In this document: piece after piece, positions 7,735-16,257 of the stretch | Position numbering within the stretch: position 1 is the first letter of the stretch | Layout of the letters: each line of letters opens with the position of its first letter | Source of the DNA: CAZFYZ01 sp964523735 | GTDB lineage: Bacteria; Armatimonadota; UBA5829 | DNA length: 64,000 nucleotides | Assembly (NCBI GenBank): GCA_964523735.1 | Contig: CAZFYZ010000004.1 | Coordinates: 1 to 64,000, forward strand | Direction: 5' to 3' | Notes under the pieces: model-generated | Seen by the model: the letters and a program-made list of their open reading frames with translations, nothing else | Told to the model about the DNA's origin: nothing | Databases searched by the model: none | Position numbers and translations under genes: made by a program

Positions 7735-9123
7735 ATGACCACTCTTGATGAGAAGATGAGCCCGAGCGTTCGCAGCCGCAACCGTTATGCGTTGATCATC
7801 GCATTTATCGCGGCTGTGGGTGGGTTTCTGTTTGGCTATGACCTGTCGATTACTGGTTCGGCCGGGGTCTACATCCGAAGCCAGTTCAACCTCAATGATG
7901 GCGTTTTCGGTTTCCTTATGGTAAGCGCAGCGTGCGGATGTGTACTGGGTCCGTTCATGGGCTCGTGGCTCTGCGACCGCATCGGTCGTGAGAAGACTAT
8001 GATTGTGGCCTCCATCCTGCTTTCTGCCGGTGCATTGGCCACGGCTCTTGCCAACGATATGGTACTGATGATCACATTCCGCATAGTAGGCGGGATCGGC
8101 GTGGGGCTGTGCTCGATAGCCTCACCGATGTACATAGCAGAGGTTGCGCCCCCCAGCAAACGCGGCAAGATGGGCGTCATGTACCAGCTCGCGATCGTAG
8201 TCGGTTCGACCATGGCTCCACTGGTGTCCATTCTGTGCCTCAAGTGGTTTCCGGTTGAGTCATGGCGTTGGATGTTTGGCTCCCAGATGATTGTCATCCT
8301 GATCTTCACAGCGTTCTTGTTCGTGCTGCCAAGAAGCCCCCGATGGTTGGCGCAGAATGGCCGTTACGACGAGGCGCACGCGGTCTTGGAGAGAATCGAT
8401 GGCCCAGCGTACGCCGACAGCGAACTCAGTGAGATCAAGGCATCCCTGGCACAGGAGACCGGCGGATGGGGAGAAGTGTTCAGTCGTTCCCTCCGCCCGG
8501 CGCTCATCGTCGGGTTCGCCCTCGCGTTCTTCAACATGTGGACGGGTTGGTCAGGTATCGGCGGGTATATTCCGTGGCTGATGGAGCTTGCGGAGAGCAC
8601 CAGCAGGGTGCTTAATATTCTCGTCTACGCATTCGTATACTTGTTCATGGCCATTGTGACTGTGGTCTCGCTATTCACAGTAGACAAGTACGGTAGGCGC
8701 CTGCTTTGGATAGTGGCCTCGCTCGCTATGGCTTTGGCGATGACCATCACGGGGATCGTCTTCCACATGCATGTCACAAACCCCTGGATGCTCCTTGCTG
8801 TCTTTGCTCTCTGCGCCGCACCGCATGGGCTTGCTCTGGGTCCTCTGCCATGGCTAATGATGTCCGAGCTCTATCCCACACGGATTAGGGCCAAAGCCGT
8901 AGCACTAACGACTACGCTATTGTGGGCAAGCATATGCGTTCAGGCAGGTTGGATACCATCATTGACTACCTTCTCCACGAAGACGATTGGTTCGGCGGGG
9001 GGCGTGTTCTGGATGTTCACCTTGATCTGCATCTTCTCGTTCTTTTTCGGACTCAAGATGCTTCCCGAGACAAAGGGCCGAACGCTTGAGAACATTGCCG
9101 CGTCGTGGAAGAAGCGAGGGTAG
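7735..9123 (+). CDS. MFS sugar porter (sugar:H+ symporter type)
   Basis: 462 aa, about 12 transmembrane helices. Sugar-porter signatures are all present: GFLFGYDLSITG in TM1, CDRIGREK in the TM2-3 loop, a PMYIAEVAPPSKRGK motif, LPRSPRWLAQNGR before the central loop, SELYPTRIRAKA in the second half and a final PETKGRTLE. These define the SP family (XylE, AraE, GLUT type). GAAGGAATCCTGAA precedes the ATG. The neighbouring Gfo/Idh/MocA dehydrogenase suggests a coupled uptake-oxidation route. The specific sugar cannot be assigned. Confidence 0.92.
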   Translation: MTTLDEKMSPSVRSRNRYALIIAFIAAVGGFLFGYDLSITGSAGVYIRSQFNLNDGVFGFLMVSAACGCVLGPFMGSWLCDRIGREKTMIVASILLSAGALATALANDMVLMITFRIVGGIGVGLCSIASPMYIAEVAPPSKRGKMGVMYQLAIVVGSTMAPLVSILCLKWFPVESWRWMFGSQMIVILIFTAFLFVLPRSPRWLAQNGRYDEAHAVLERIDGPAYADSELSEIKASLAQETGGWGEVFSRSLRPALIVGFALAFFNMWTGWSGIGGYIPWLMELAESTSRVLNILVYAFVYLFMAIVTVVSLFTVDKYGRRLLWIVASLAMALAMTITGIVFHMHVTNPWMLLAVFALCAAPHGLALGPLPWLMMSELYPTRIRAKAVALTTTLLWASICVQAGWIPSLTTFSTKTIGSAGGVFWMFTLICIFSFFFGLKMLPETKGRTLENIAASWKKRG

Positions 9124-9159
9124 ATCGGGTTACACGCAGAGCGCTGGGAGGTACTGGTA

Positions 9160-9645
9160 ATGTCAACTCGCTCAGGCAACATATTTGCGTTGTTCATTTC
9201 CCTTGGTATCTGCCTTGCGGCGGGCGCGATTGGAGGGCTTTCTACGGCTTCCTCAGTTGGCAGTTGGTATGCCGGACTCAACAAGCCCTCGTTCAGCCCT
9301 CCGGGCTGGATCTTCGGCCCCGTCTGGACGACGTTGTACATCCTGATGGGCGTGGCCGCGTGGCTGGTCTGGCTCAGGAGAGCCGAACACGCAGGGGTCA
9401 AACTGGCGCTGGCGATCTTCGTAATACAGCTCGCGCTCAACCTGGCCTGGTCGTACCTGTTCTTCGGCCTGAGAAGCCCGCTCGCTGCATTCGTCGATCT
9501 GGTCGCACTATGGCTGGCCATACTGATCACCATTGTGGCCTTCGGTCGTATCCTCACTGCGGCGGCGGCTTTGCTGATCCCCTACCTGCTGTGGGTAAGT
9601 TTTGCGGGGGTACTGAACTTCACGATCTGGCATTTGAACCGCTGA
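9160..9645 (+). CDS. tspO: TspO/MBR family protein
   Basis: 161 aa with five predicted helices. Typical TspO features are visible: WYAGLNKPSFSPPGWIFGPVW near residue 35, LNLAWSYLFF, and a Trp/Asn-rich C-terminus (FAGVLNFTIW). TspO proteins bind porphyrins, sterols or other hydrophobic ligands in the membrane and are linked to stress and tetrapyrrole control. GGGAGGT lies ahead of the ATG. The gene follows the sugar porter by 36 bases and may share its transcript, without an obvious functional link. Confidence 0.93.
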   Translation: MSTRSGNIFALFISLGICLAAGAIGGLSTASSVGSWYAGLNKPSFSPPGWIFGPVWTTLYILMGVAAWLVWLRRAEHAGVKLALAIFVIQLALNLAWSYLFFGLRSPLAAFVDLVALWLAILITIVAFGRILTAAAALLIPYLLWVSFAGVLNFTIWHLNR

Positions 9646-9675
9646 TACAAGAGATCGGCAGAACCCGGTATGAGT

Positions 9676-9704
9676 TTGCGCACGCAAGGTCGCTGTGGTA
9701 AAAT
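9676..9704 (+). promoter_or_regulatory. Promoter for cysE-cysS
   Basis: TTGCGC (9676-9681), 17 bases, TAAAAT (9699-9704). The expected start near 9711 leaves an 83-base leader before the ATG at 9794 and rules out the in-frame GTG at 9695 as the initiator. I see no T-box features in the leader. Confidence 0.55.
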
Positions 9705-9793
9705 CAGGAACGAGGATTCACGGGCGGGCCTTTCGCAGCATGCGAGAGGTCCGTTCTTCTAGTGCGGGTAGACGCCTGCTGGACGATTTGAGC

Positions 9794-10453
9794 ATGTTCG
9801 ACACATTCAGAGCAGACTGGAACGCGGTCTTCAAGAACGACCCCGCTGCGCGCAACGGCTGGGAGGTGCTTACGTACGCCGGGCTGCACGCGATCACCTG
9901 GCACCGGGTAGCGCACTTCTTCTGGAGACACAACCTGAAGTTCGCGGCCCGGCTCGTCTCGCAGTTCAACCGTTTCATGACCGGTATAGAGATCCACCCT
10001 GGCGCGCAGATCGCCAAGGGTTTCTTCATCGACCACGGAATGGGCGTGGTGATCGGCGAAACCGCCGAAGTCGGCGAGGGGTGCCTCCTCTACCACGGCG
10101 TCACATTAGGCGGAGTCAGCCTTGAGAAGAAGAAGCGGCACCCCACACTCGGTGCAAACGTAGTGGTCGGAGCTGGCGCGAAAGTGCTTGGGGCAATCAC
10201 CCTTGGGGATAATGTCAAGGTCGGCGCAAACGCGGTCGTGCTCAAGGACGTCCCGCCCAACTCGGTCGTTGTCGGCAACCCCGGCCGAGTCGTCGTGCAA
10301 GACGGGCAGCGTGTGGTCGAGCCGCTGACGCACGGTAGAGATTTCGACCCCGAGGCCGAGATGATCCGAGGCCTGTCGCAGAAGATCGAGGAGCTCGAGA
10401 AGCGAGTTCGCAAGGTTGAGAAGGGAGATGGTGATGGCTCTGCGTCTCTATAA
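9794..10453 (+). CDS. cysE: Serine O-acetyltransferase
   Basis: 219 aa. It transfers acetyl from acetyl-CoA to L-serine, making O-acetylserine for cysteine synthesis. The hexapeptide-repeat left-handed beta-helix is clear (IHPGAQIAKGFFIDHGMGVVIG onward, LGANVVVGAGAKVLG, IGETAEVG). The catalytic HG pairs are in IDHGMG and YHGVTLGG. The protein ends in a charged coiled-coil-like tail (KIEELEKRVRKVEK). The start at MFDTFRADW matches the short bacterial form; an ATG at 9740 would add 18 unrelated residues. Its last 20 bases overlap cysS, so the two genes are translationally coupled. Confidence 0.93.
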   Translation: MFDTFRADWNAVFKNDPAARNGWEVLTYAGLHAITWHRVAHFFWRHNLKFAARLVSQFNRFMTGIEIHPGAQIAKGFFIDHGMGVVIGETAEVGEGCLLYHGVTLGGVSLEKKKRHPTLGANVVVGAGAKVLGAITLGDNVKVGANAVVLKDVPPNSVVVGNPGRVVVQDGQRVVEPLTHGRDFDPEAEMIRGLSQKIEELEKRVRKVEKGDGDGSASL

Positions 10454-11867
10454 TACCCTGACGAGGCAGAAGGACGAGTTCGAGCCCATCGAGCCCGGCA
10501 AGGTGCGAATGTACTCCTGCGGGCTGACCGTCTACAACTATGCGCACATCGGCAACCTGCGCACGTATATCTTCTCCGACATCCTCCGTCGCACGCTGGA
10601 GTATCTGGATTACGACGTCAACGAAGTGATGAACGTCACCGACGTGGGACACTTGACCTCCGACGCCGACTCGGGCGAGGACAAGATGGAGAAGGAGGCG
10701 CGCAAGGAAGGCAAGGATGTCTGGGAGATCGCGCGCTACTTTGAGGACGTCTTCTGGGGCGACCTCAAGCTCCTGAACATCGAGAGGCCTACGGTCATCT
10801 GCCGCGCCACGGAGCACATCCCGGAGATGATCGCGCTGGTCGAGAAGCTGATCGAGCGCGGGCACGCCTACGAGACCGCGCAGGCGATCTACTTCGACAT
10901 CACCACTTTCCCGAAGTACACCGAGTTCACCCGGCAGTCGCTCGACGAGAAAGTCGTTGGTGCCCGCGATGAAGTCCAGGAGGACCCGGAGAAGCGCCAT
11001 CCGGCGGACTTCGCGCTTTGGTTCAAGGCTGTCGGCCGGTTCGAGAACCACATAATGCAGTGGGATTCGCCGTGGGGCTCCGGCTTCCCCGGCTGGCACA
11101 TCGAGTGCTCGGCGATGTCGATGAAGTATCTAGGCGAGACGCTCGACATCCACACCGGCGGCGAGGACCACATTTGGGTCCACCACCCTAACGAGATCGC
11201 GCAGAGCGAGGCTGCTACAGGCAAGCAGTTTGTGCGCTATTGGATGCATGGTACCTTCCTGATGGTCGGCGATCTGTCCAAAGCCGGTAAGGGCGATGAA
11301 GAGACGCGGATGGGCAAGTCGCTCGGCAACTTCATCCGCCTGCAGACGTTGATAGACAATGGATACGACCCGCTGGCCTACCGATACGCGTGCCTGATGG
11401 CGCACTACCGGCAGAAGCTCAAGTTCACGTGGGACTCAATGGACGCGGCGGCCTCGGGGTACTCCTCTCTCAAGGACTTCGCGGCGCGCGCCAAGCAGAT
11501 CGGCGGTACGGAGCAGCCTTGGGTTACTGAGTACCGCGAAAGGTTCAAAGCAGCGATCGAAGACGACCTGAACATGCCTCAGGCGATGGCGGCAGTCTCG
11601 GAGATGATTCGGGAGGCCGACGCCAAGCGCGACTACGGTGTGCTTGATGCGCTCTACGACTTCGACCGCGTCCTCGGCCTGAAGCTGAAGGAATCGACCG
11701 AAGCGGCAACCAGCGCCGACGCCGAGGTCGAATCGCTCATCAGGGAACGCGAGGAGGCCCGCAAGTCCAAGAACTGGGCTCGCGCCGACGAGATCCGCAG
11801 GCAGCTCTCGGAGATGGGCATTACCCTCGAAGACACCCCGTCTGGGACACTCTGGCGAAAGGGATGA
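10434..11867 (+). CDS. cysS: Cysteinyl-tRNA synthetase
   Basis: 477 aa class I synthetase charging tRNA-Cys. The HIGH motif is HIGN at 38-41 and the KMSKS-like motif is RMGKSLGNF. The zinc that recognises cysteine is bound by Cys29 (YSCGLT), the Cys in WHIECSAMS and the following HHPNE region. The ATG at 10434 lies inside the end of cysE and is preceded by AAGGGAG. The cysE-cysS order couples cysteine synthesis to its use in translation. Confidence 0.97.
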   Translation: MALRLYNTLTRQKDEFEPIEPGKVRMYSCGLTVYNYAHIGNLRTYIFSDILRRTLEYLDYDVNEVMNVTDVGHLTSDADSGEDKMEKEARKEGKDVWEIARYFEDVFWGDLKLLNIERPTVICRATEHIPEMIALVEKLIERGHAYETAQAIYFDITTFPKYTEFTRQSLDEKVVGARDEVQEDPEKRHPADFALWFKAVGRFENHIMQWDSPWGSGFPGWHIECSAMSMKYLGETLDIHTGGEDHIWVHHPNEIAQSEAATGKQFVRYWMHGTFLMVGDLSKAGKGDEETRMGKSLGNFIRLQTLIDNGYDPLAYRYACLMAHYRQKLKFTWDSMDAAASGYSSLKDFAARAKQIGGTEQPWVTEYRERFKAAIEDDLNMPQAMAAVSEMIREADAKRDYGVLDALYDFDRVLGLKLKESTEAATSADAEVESLIREREEARKSKNWARADEIRRQLSEMGITLEDTPSGTLWRKG

Positions 11868-11880
11868 CCGGAGACTTGGG

Positions 11881-13275
11881 TTGAAGTCAAAGACAATCAG
11901 AATAGCACTGATATCGATCAGCGTAATCGCCGTGGCGGCTTTGGTCGCACTCGGCTTTACGCTCGTGTTCGCTCGCTCGGACCGGATATGCCGCGACGTT
12001 ACGGTGTCCGGCGTCGCCGTGGGAGGCCTGTCCAGAGCTGGAGCCAGGGCGAAGCTCACGGCTTGGGCTCTTGAGCAGGTCAAACAGGAGATCAGCCTCA
12101 CTGCTCTCGACCAGCACTGGCGAGGGACCATTGAGCAGTTGGGCGCCCGGGTAGACACCGATGCCGCTATTGCCAAGGCTCTGAAAGTCGGACGCAGCGG
12201 GGGATTCGTGTCACGAGCGGTCCAAGTGCTGACCCCCTGGGGCTCCGGAAAGAGGTTCTCGGCGCCCATCATCACCGACAGTCCCCGCGCGGGGCATACC
12301 ATCGCCCTCATCGCGAAGCAGGTCGACCGTCCCCACCAGGATGCCAAGCTCAAAGCAATCGACGGCAGGCTGGAGATCGTGCCGGACGGATATGGGATCA
12401 AGCTGAACAAAGAGCAGGCGGCCAGAGTCGTTGCTGACGCGATCTCTCGTCATCAGGCAACCATATCCCTTCCGGTAGAGACGGACAAGCCGGAAATTAC
12501 CGCGAACGACGCAGTGGGCATCGACACGCTGCTGGCACGGTTCACTACGCGGTTCAACCCAGGCAAAGTCGGCCGGACCCATAACCTGGTATTGGCCTCC
12601 CGCTGCATCAACGGCGCGATCCTGAAGCCGGGGATGCAGTTCTCGGTCAACAAGATAGTGGGTCCGAGACTCGGCAGTCGAGGCTTCCGCAACGCCCCGA
12701 TCTTTGTGAGAGGCAAGCTCGAAGACGGCTTGGGCGGAGGGATCTGCCAGGTCTCGAGCACGTTATATAACGCTGTCCTGCTCTCGGGACTCAAGGTCCT
12801 CGAGCGGAACCACCACTCCCGGACAGTTCCATATGTGGTCCCCGGGCGAGACGCTACGGTTGCCTTCGGCCTGCAGGACTTCAGATTCGAGAACACCAAC
12901 TCCGCGCCGATAGGCATTCTCGCTCAGGTCCAGGGAAGCCGGCTAACAGTAGACATATACGGCGCGGCGGCAGACAAGAAGACTATCAGCATATTCACGT
13001 CTCCGAGCAAGCATATCCCCGCCGGTGTGAAGACAGTCGCGGATGCTTCCCTTGCCCCGGGGGCCCGCAAGATAGTGGACAAGGGCGCATCGGGGGTAAG
13101 CGTCACAGTCTACCGGAGAATTGCACAGCCCGACGGCACGGCAAAGACCGAAGTGGTCTCAAGAGACCGCTACGCGCCGCAGGCCGCCATCGTCGGAGTC
13201 GGGCCAATCCGCGCGGCTTCACGCAGTGACGTGCCCGCCACTGATCTGGCGCCCGCTGCTTCTCACGCCAACTAA
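11881..13275 (+). CDS. VanW family protein with peptidoglycan-binding-like N-terminal domain
   Basis: 464 aa. One N-terminal helix (about 8-31) anchors it to the membrane with the rest outside. Residues about 40-230 contain repeats of the PG_binding_4 type (VTVSGVAVGGLSRAGARAKL, LKAIDGRLEIVPDGYGIKL). A VanW domain follows (GRTHNLVLA, LKPGMQFSVNKIVGP, GGGICQVSSTLYNAVL, RTVPYVVPGRDATVAFG). The last 110 residues look like a G5-type extension. VanW is named from vancomycin clusters but is widespread and biochemically unresolved; this architecture is like B. subtilis YoaR. The start is a TTG with GGAGACTTGGG upstream, 13 bases after cysS. Confidence 0.88.
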   Translation: MKSKTIRIALISISVIAVAALVALGFTLVFARSDRICRDVTVSGVAVGGLSRAGARAKLTAWALEQVKQEISLTALDQHWRGTIEQLGARVDTDAAIAKALKVGRSGGFVSRAVQVLTPWGSGKRFSAPIITDSPRAGHTIALIAKQVDRPHQDAKLKAIDGRLEIVPDGYGIKLNKEQAARVVADAISRHQATISLPVETDKPEITANDAVGIDTLLARFTTRFNPGKVGRTHNLVLASRCINGAILKPGMQFSVNKIVGPRLGSRGFRNAPIFVRGKLEDGLGGGICQVSSTLYNAVLLSGLKVLERNHHSRTVPYVVPGRDATVAFGLQDFRFENTNSAPIGILAQVQGSRLTVDIYGAAADKKTISIFTSPSKHIPAGVKTVADASLAPGARKIVDKGASGVSVTVYRRIAQPDGTAKTEVVSRDRYAPQAAIVGVGPIRAASRSDVPATDLAPAASHAN

Positions 13276-13278
13276 GGT

Positions 13279-13307
13279 TTGCAGGGGCCGGCGATTCCTG
13301 CTATAAT
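13279..13307 (+). promoter_or_regulatory. Promoter for tRNA-Val
   Basis: TTGCAG (13279-13284), 17 bases, TATAAT (13302-13307), also with an extended -10 TGC. The tRNA begins 18 bases after the -10 box. Confidence 0.65.
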
Positions 13308-13325
13308 GTCAGGGTAAACAAGCTT

Positions 13326-13400
13326 GGGCGGTTAGATCAGGGGGAGATCGCTTCGTTGACACCGAAGAGGCCATTGGTTCAAATCCAATACCGCCCACCA
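13326..13400 (+). tRNA. tRNA-Val (anticodon GAC)
   Basis: A 75-base cloverleaf with the 3' CCA encoded. The acceptor stem is GGGCGGT/ACCGCCC. The D arm GATC/GATC encloses AGGGGGA. The anticodon stem CTTCG/CGAAG encloses TTGACAC, giving anticodon GAC. The T arm ATTGG/CCAAT encloses TTCAAAT. It reads GUC and GUU valine codons. Confidence 0.96.
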
Positions 13401-13406
13401 CGTCCC

Positions 13407-13435
13407 TTGCACAAGCATGAGCGACGTGATACAAT
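13407..13435 (+). promoter_or_regulatory. Promoter for rpsF-ssb-rpsR
   Basis: TTGCAC (13407-13412), 17 bases, TACAAT (13430-13435), 7 bases after the tRNA. The predicted start near 13442 leaves a leader of about 108 bases before rpsF. Confidence 0.6.
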
Positions 13436-13500
13436 GACCCGTCCAACAGAATAGCTCCGGCGTGCAATGGCCCGACGTGGCCCGCGCGCCGATGCTCTCC

Positions 13501-13520
13501 GTTCCGACCATGTGCGGAAC
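13501..13520 (+). promoter_or_regulatory. Hairpin in the rpsF leader
   Basis: GTTCCG (13501-13506) pairs with CGGAAC (13515-13520) around an 8-base loop, just upstream of the rpsF ribosome-binding site. S6:S18 autoregulation through a leader RNA structure is known in many bacteria. Whether this hairpin carries that motif is uncertain. Confidence 0.3.
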
Positions 13521-13549
13521 CGATCTAAGCCCGAGGGGAGGTGAACACC

Positions 13550-14143
13550 ACGACACGTCATTACGAACTGCTGTACATCGTCGACCCCAACCTGACCGAC
13601 GATCAGATCGAGCCCATCATTGCCAAGTACTCAGGCATCGCTACCGAGCAGGGCGGAGAAGTCCAAGCTGCCGGTAAGTGGGATAAGCGCCGCCTGGCCT
13701 ATGAGGTCAACGGCCAGCGCGAGGGCAACTACATCCTCATGTATTTCACCGGTGAGCCGAGTGTGGCCAAAGAACTCGACCGCGTTATGCGCATCTCCGA
13801 CGACTGCTTCCGCCACTTGATTACCCGAGTGGAGCCGCAGCACGTTGACACGACCCGCATCGAGCAGCCGTCCGCTCCGGCCGAACAGCCGGCTGAGGAA
13901 GCTCAGGCTCCGGTTGAGGCAGCGGCTGAAGAGGCCACGGCAGAGGCTCCTGCAGAGGAGACCGCCGCTGAGGAGGCACCCGCCGCAGAGGCAGCACCCG
14001 AGGCCGCACCGGCTGAGGAAGAGGCTGCTCCCGCTGAAGAGCCGGCCAAGGAGGCAGAACCTGCCGAAGCCGAAGAGGCTCAGCCCGAGCCTGCAGAGGC
14101 CGCGGAGGAGTCTGCTGGCGAGGAGCCTAAGGCTGAGGAGTAG
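13550..14143 (+). CDS. rpsF: Ribosomal protein S6 with long acidic tail
   Basis: 197 aa from the proposed start. Residues 1 to about 100 are a standard S6 domain (RHYELLYIVDPNL, GKWDKRRLAYEVNGQREGNYILMYF) that pairs with S18 in the 30S platform. The remaining ~95 residues are an Ala/Glu/Pro tail with no other composition; E. coli S6 has a shorter acidic tail. The start needs attention: GGAGG (13537-13541) is ideally placed for ACG at 13550 (8-base spacer), giving MTRHYELLY, the usual S6 beginning. The only standard in-frame start, GTG at 13541, overlaps the Shine-Dalgarno core itself and would add three residues. Confidence 0.93.
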   Translation, partial: TTRHYELLYIVDPNLTDDQIEPIIAKYSGIATEQGGEVQAAGKWDKRRLAYEVNGQREGNYILMYFTGEPSVAKELDRVMRISDDCFRHLITRVEPQHVDTTRIEQPSAPAEQPAEEAQAPVEAAAEEATAEAPAEETAAEEAPAAEAAPEAAPAEEEAAPAEEPAKEAEPAEAEEAQPEPAEAAEESAGEEPKAEE

Positions 14144-14249
14144 ATCGAGCTGTTGATCGGCTCACAGGCATTCGAGGCAGCGTTGGGTCCGGGGCTCGGC
14201 TTCGGACCTCTGACCTCGGGCCTTGATTTTCGAGAGGAGGCGCATGGCT

Positions 14250-14693
14250 ATGAACTTAGTTGTTCTGATTGGCCGGCTGGTAGCCGACCCCGAGCTGAAG
14301 TACACTCCCAGCGGGGTGGCAGTTGCCACCTTCCGCATCGCGGTTGACCGACGCTTCAAGTCGGAAAGCGGCGAGAAGGAGGCGGATTTCATAGACATCG
14401 TTGCCTGGCGCCAATCGGCTGAGTTTGCAGCAAACTACCTCGCGAAGGGTAGGCTTGTTGCAGTCAACGGCAGGCTGCAGGTGCGATCATGGGTTCAGCA
14501 GGACGGCCAGAAGAGGTGGAAGACCGAAGTAGTGGCCGATAACCTGCAGGGTCTCGACAAGCCTCGTGAGGGCGGTTCTTCGCGAGAACCCAGCGCACCT
14601 CACCCGGCCGAGAACGAGCCCGCCGCGGCTGCGGCTGAATCGCAGGCGCCTGTTGACTCTGACATGGACTATGACCCGTTTGCGGAGGAGTAG
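14250..14693 (+). CDS. ssb: Single-stranded DNA-binding protein
   Basis: 147 aa. An OB-fold SSB domain occupies residues 1 to about 105 (MNLVVLIGRLVADPELKYTPSG, FIDIVAWRQSAEFAANYLAKG). It is followed by a short disordered Pro/Ala/Glu linker and an acidic end DMDYDPFAEE. In most SSBs the interaction tip ends in PF; here three further residues follow it. GAGGAGG is 9 bases from this ATG; an ATG two codons earlier (14244) is only 3 bases away and less likely. It coats ssDNA and recruits repair and replication proteins. The gene sits between rpsF and rpsR as in many bacteria. Confidence 0.95.
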   Translation: MNLVVLIGRLVADPELKYTPSGVAVATFRIAVDRRFKSESGEKEADFIDIVAWRQSAEFAANYLAKGRLVAVNGRLQVRSWVQQDGQKRWKTEVVADNLQGLDKPREGGSSREPSAPHPAENEPAAAAAESQAPVDSDMDYDPFAEE

Positions 14694-14766
14694 GCTACAG
14701 CCTAAGCCTCTAATGCTATACCAACTCGTGCTGAGCATGGCATTGCTCAGATAGAGAGGTGATAAT

Positions 14767-15036
14767 ATGCCCGGACCCAGAAGGAGTGGCCCGTCTTCAA
14801 GATCTGGCCAGCCCTCCAAGTACAGAAGAATGCGCAGGAAGGTATGCTCGTTCTGCGTCGATAAAGTAGAGTATATAGACTACAAGAACGCGGGGCGGCT
14901 GCGCAGGTTTGTCTCCGATCGAGGCAAGATCCTGCCACGGCGAACTACCGGGACCTGCGCATCGCATCAGCGTTCGCTGACGCATGCGATCAAGAGAGCA
15001 AGAGAGATCGCGTTGCTGCCGTTCACGGCGGAGTAG
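14767..15036 (+). CDS. rpsR: Ribosomal protein S18
   Basis: 89 aa 30S protein, partner of S6. The core KYRRMRRKVCSFC...YIDYKNAGRLRRFVSDRGKILPRR is typical. CSFC plus a later Cys (TGTCASHQR) suggests a zinc-type S18 variant. A GAGGTGATAAT site precedes the ATG. rplI, often next in this operon, is absent; a sugar isomerase-like gene follows instead, 19 bases on. Confidence 0.96.
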   Translation: MPGPRRSGPSSRSGQPSKYRRMRRKVCSFCVDKVEYIDYKNAGRLRRFVSDRGKILPRRTTGTCASHQRSLTHAIKRAREIALLPFTAE

Positions 15037-15055
15037 TAACAACTGGAGTAGTACA

Positions 15056-16162
15056 ATGACCTCAGAGCAGCCTGTGCCGGTTCTCGACGATATCGCGAGA
15101 ACGCAGTCGGTCGACAGGAGGAACATGCTTCGGCTCCTCAACGAACTGCCGGAGCAGTGTGAGACAGCTCTCGGCATTGGACGCAGCTTTGCCTGTGAAC
15201 CGATGCCACAGAAACCAAACGCGATACTGATCACTGGCACCGGCGATTCCAGTATTGCCGGTGACATAGTGGCCGAAGTGCTGGCTGACGAACTGGACGT
15301 TCCTCTGCTCAGCCAGCACGGTGGCCGAATTCCTGCCTGCATCGGCGAGGAGTCTTTGGTCTTCGTCGTGGACTACATGGGCAGGTGCCAGACCTCCCTC
15401 CGCAACTACAAGGAAGCCACCCAGCGCGGCGCCAGAGTGATCTGTGTAACGGGCGGCGGGCCGCTCAGAGAAGCAGCCGTGTCCGACGGAACCGAGCTGG
15501 TCCGCATTCCGGCAGGACAGCCGGCTCGGACAGCGACTGGCTATCTGGTTGTTCCCATACCGGCCGTGATCGAGAAGCTTGGTCTGGTGGATCGCTTCGT
15601 CGAGCAGATGTCTCACGCGATCAAGCTCTTGAAGAACTCGCGCGAGATGCTGCGGATCGAGATTCCAACTGCCCGCAATCTGGCTAAGCGGACTGCCGAG
15701 AAGCTCGCGGGCAAGGCGGCAGTTATTCTGGGATCTGCAGGTTACGGGGAAGTCTTGGTCGACTGGTGGGCAAGCAAGATAAGGGCGAATGCCAAGAGCC
15801 CTGCGTTCTCGGGCGTCTTCCCTAATGTGCTGGACAGCGAGATAGGCACGTGGGATGGTGAGAGCAAGAGAAGATGCGAGCCCAGCTTTGTCTTCTTGAC
15901 CGATCCCTCGGATCGCGTCTCTGATCTGCGCCGGACGATGTCTGCAGCCGCCGAGGCTCTGAGCCAGTTTGAGGTGACCGAGATCGAGTTGAAGGGCTCG
16001 ACGAAGTCGGAGAAGCTCTCCTATGGAGTCTTCCTGGCCGACTATGTGAGCTACTACCTCGGACTCCTGAACAACACCGACCCGCTTTCGGCTGAGACGG
16101 CCGCTCGTATCGATGAGCTGCTGGCGAGCGAGCCTCAGGCAGAACCGCCGGTTGAACAATAA
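15056..16162 (+). CDS. SIS-domain protein, bifunctional phosphoglucose/phosphomannose isomerase-like
   Basis: 368 aa. Two SIS lobes with the bacterial PGI/PMI C-terminal module. The family's QPRTALGY motif appears as QPARTATGYLVVPI, and the C-terminal DYVSYYL...DP is conserved. Such enzymes interconvert fructose 6-phosphate with glucose or mannose 6-phosphate. Departures from the family: the phosphate-binding SYSGNTEET loop reads DYMGRCQTS, and the catalytic HNE region reads LDSEIGTW with Glu retained. Activity may therefore be altered. GGAG precedes the ATG at 15056. Confidence 0.75.
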   Translation: MTSEQPVPVLDDIARTQSVDRRNMLRLLNELPEQCETALGIGRSFACEPMPQKPNAILITGTGDSSIAGDIVAEVLADELDVPLLSQHGGRIPACIGEESLVFVVDYMGRCQTSLRNYKEATQRGARVICVTGGGPLREAAVSDGTELVRIPAGQPARTATGYLVVPIPAVIEKLGLVDRFVEQMSHAIKLLKNSREMLRIEIPTARNLAKRTAEKLAGKAAVILGSAGYGEVLVDWWASKIRANAKSPAFSGVFPNVLDSEIGTWDGESKRRCEPSFVFLTDPSDRVSDLRRTMSAAAEALSQFEVTEIELKGSTKSEKLSYGVFLADYVSYYLGLLNNTDPLSAETAARIDELLASEPQAEPPVEQ

Positions 16163-16166
16163 TCCT

Positions 16167-16212
16167 CTGGCCGGTAAGTCTTTCCCACCCGCGGGTCAGG
16201 CGTTCCGGCCAG
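16167..16212. terminator. Inverted repeat between convergent genes
   Basis: CTGGCCGG (16167-16174) and CCGGCCAG (16205-16212) are perfect complements and enclose another palindrome, ACCCGCGGGT. A CC-TTCG-GG-like mini hairpin follows near 16220. The position between two gene ends suggests bidirectional termination; there is no T-run. Confidence 0.4.
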
Positions 16213-16257
16213 GTTGACTCCTTCGGAGCACGTTTGGCGTTGCAGTCCTCCGGCGCA

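Noticed and set aside
9705..9793. T-box riboswitch before cysE-cysS
   Set aside because: The leader is only about 83 bases and lacks the T-box sequence and a terminator.
10242..11099. 285-codon open frame antisense to cysE/cysS
   Set aside because: Both genes on the plus strand are certain; the frame has no recognisable protein features.
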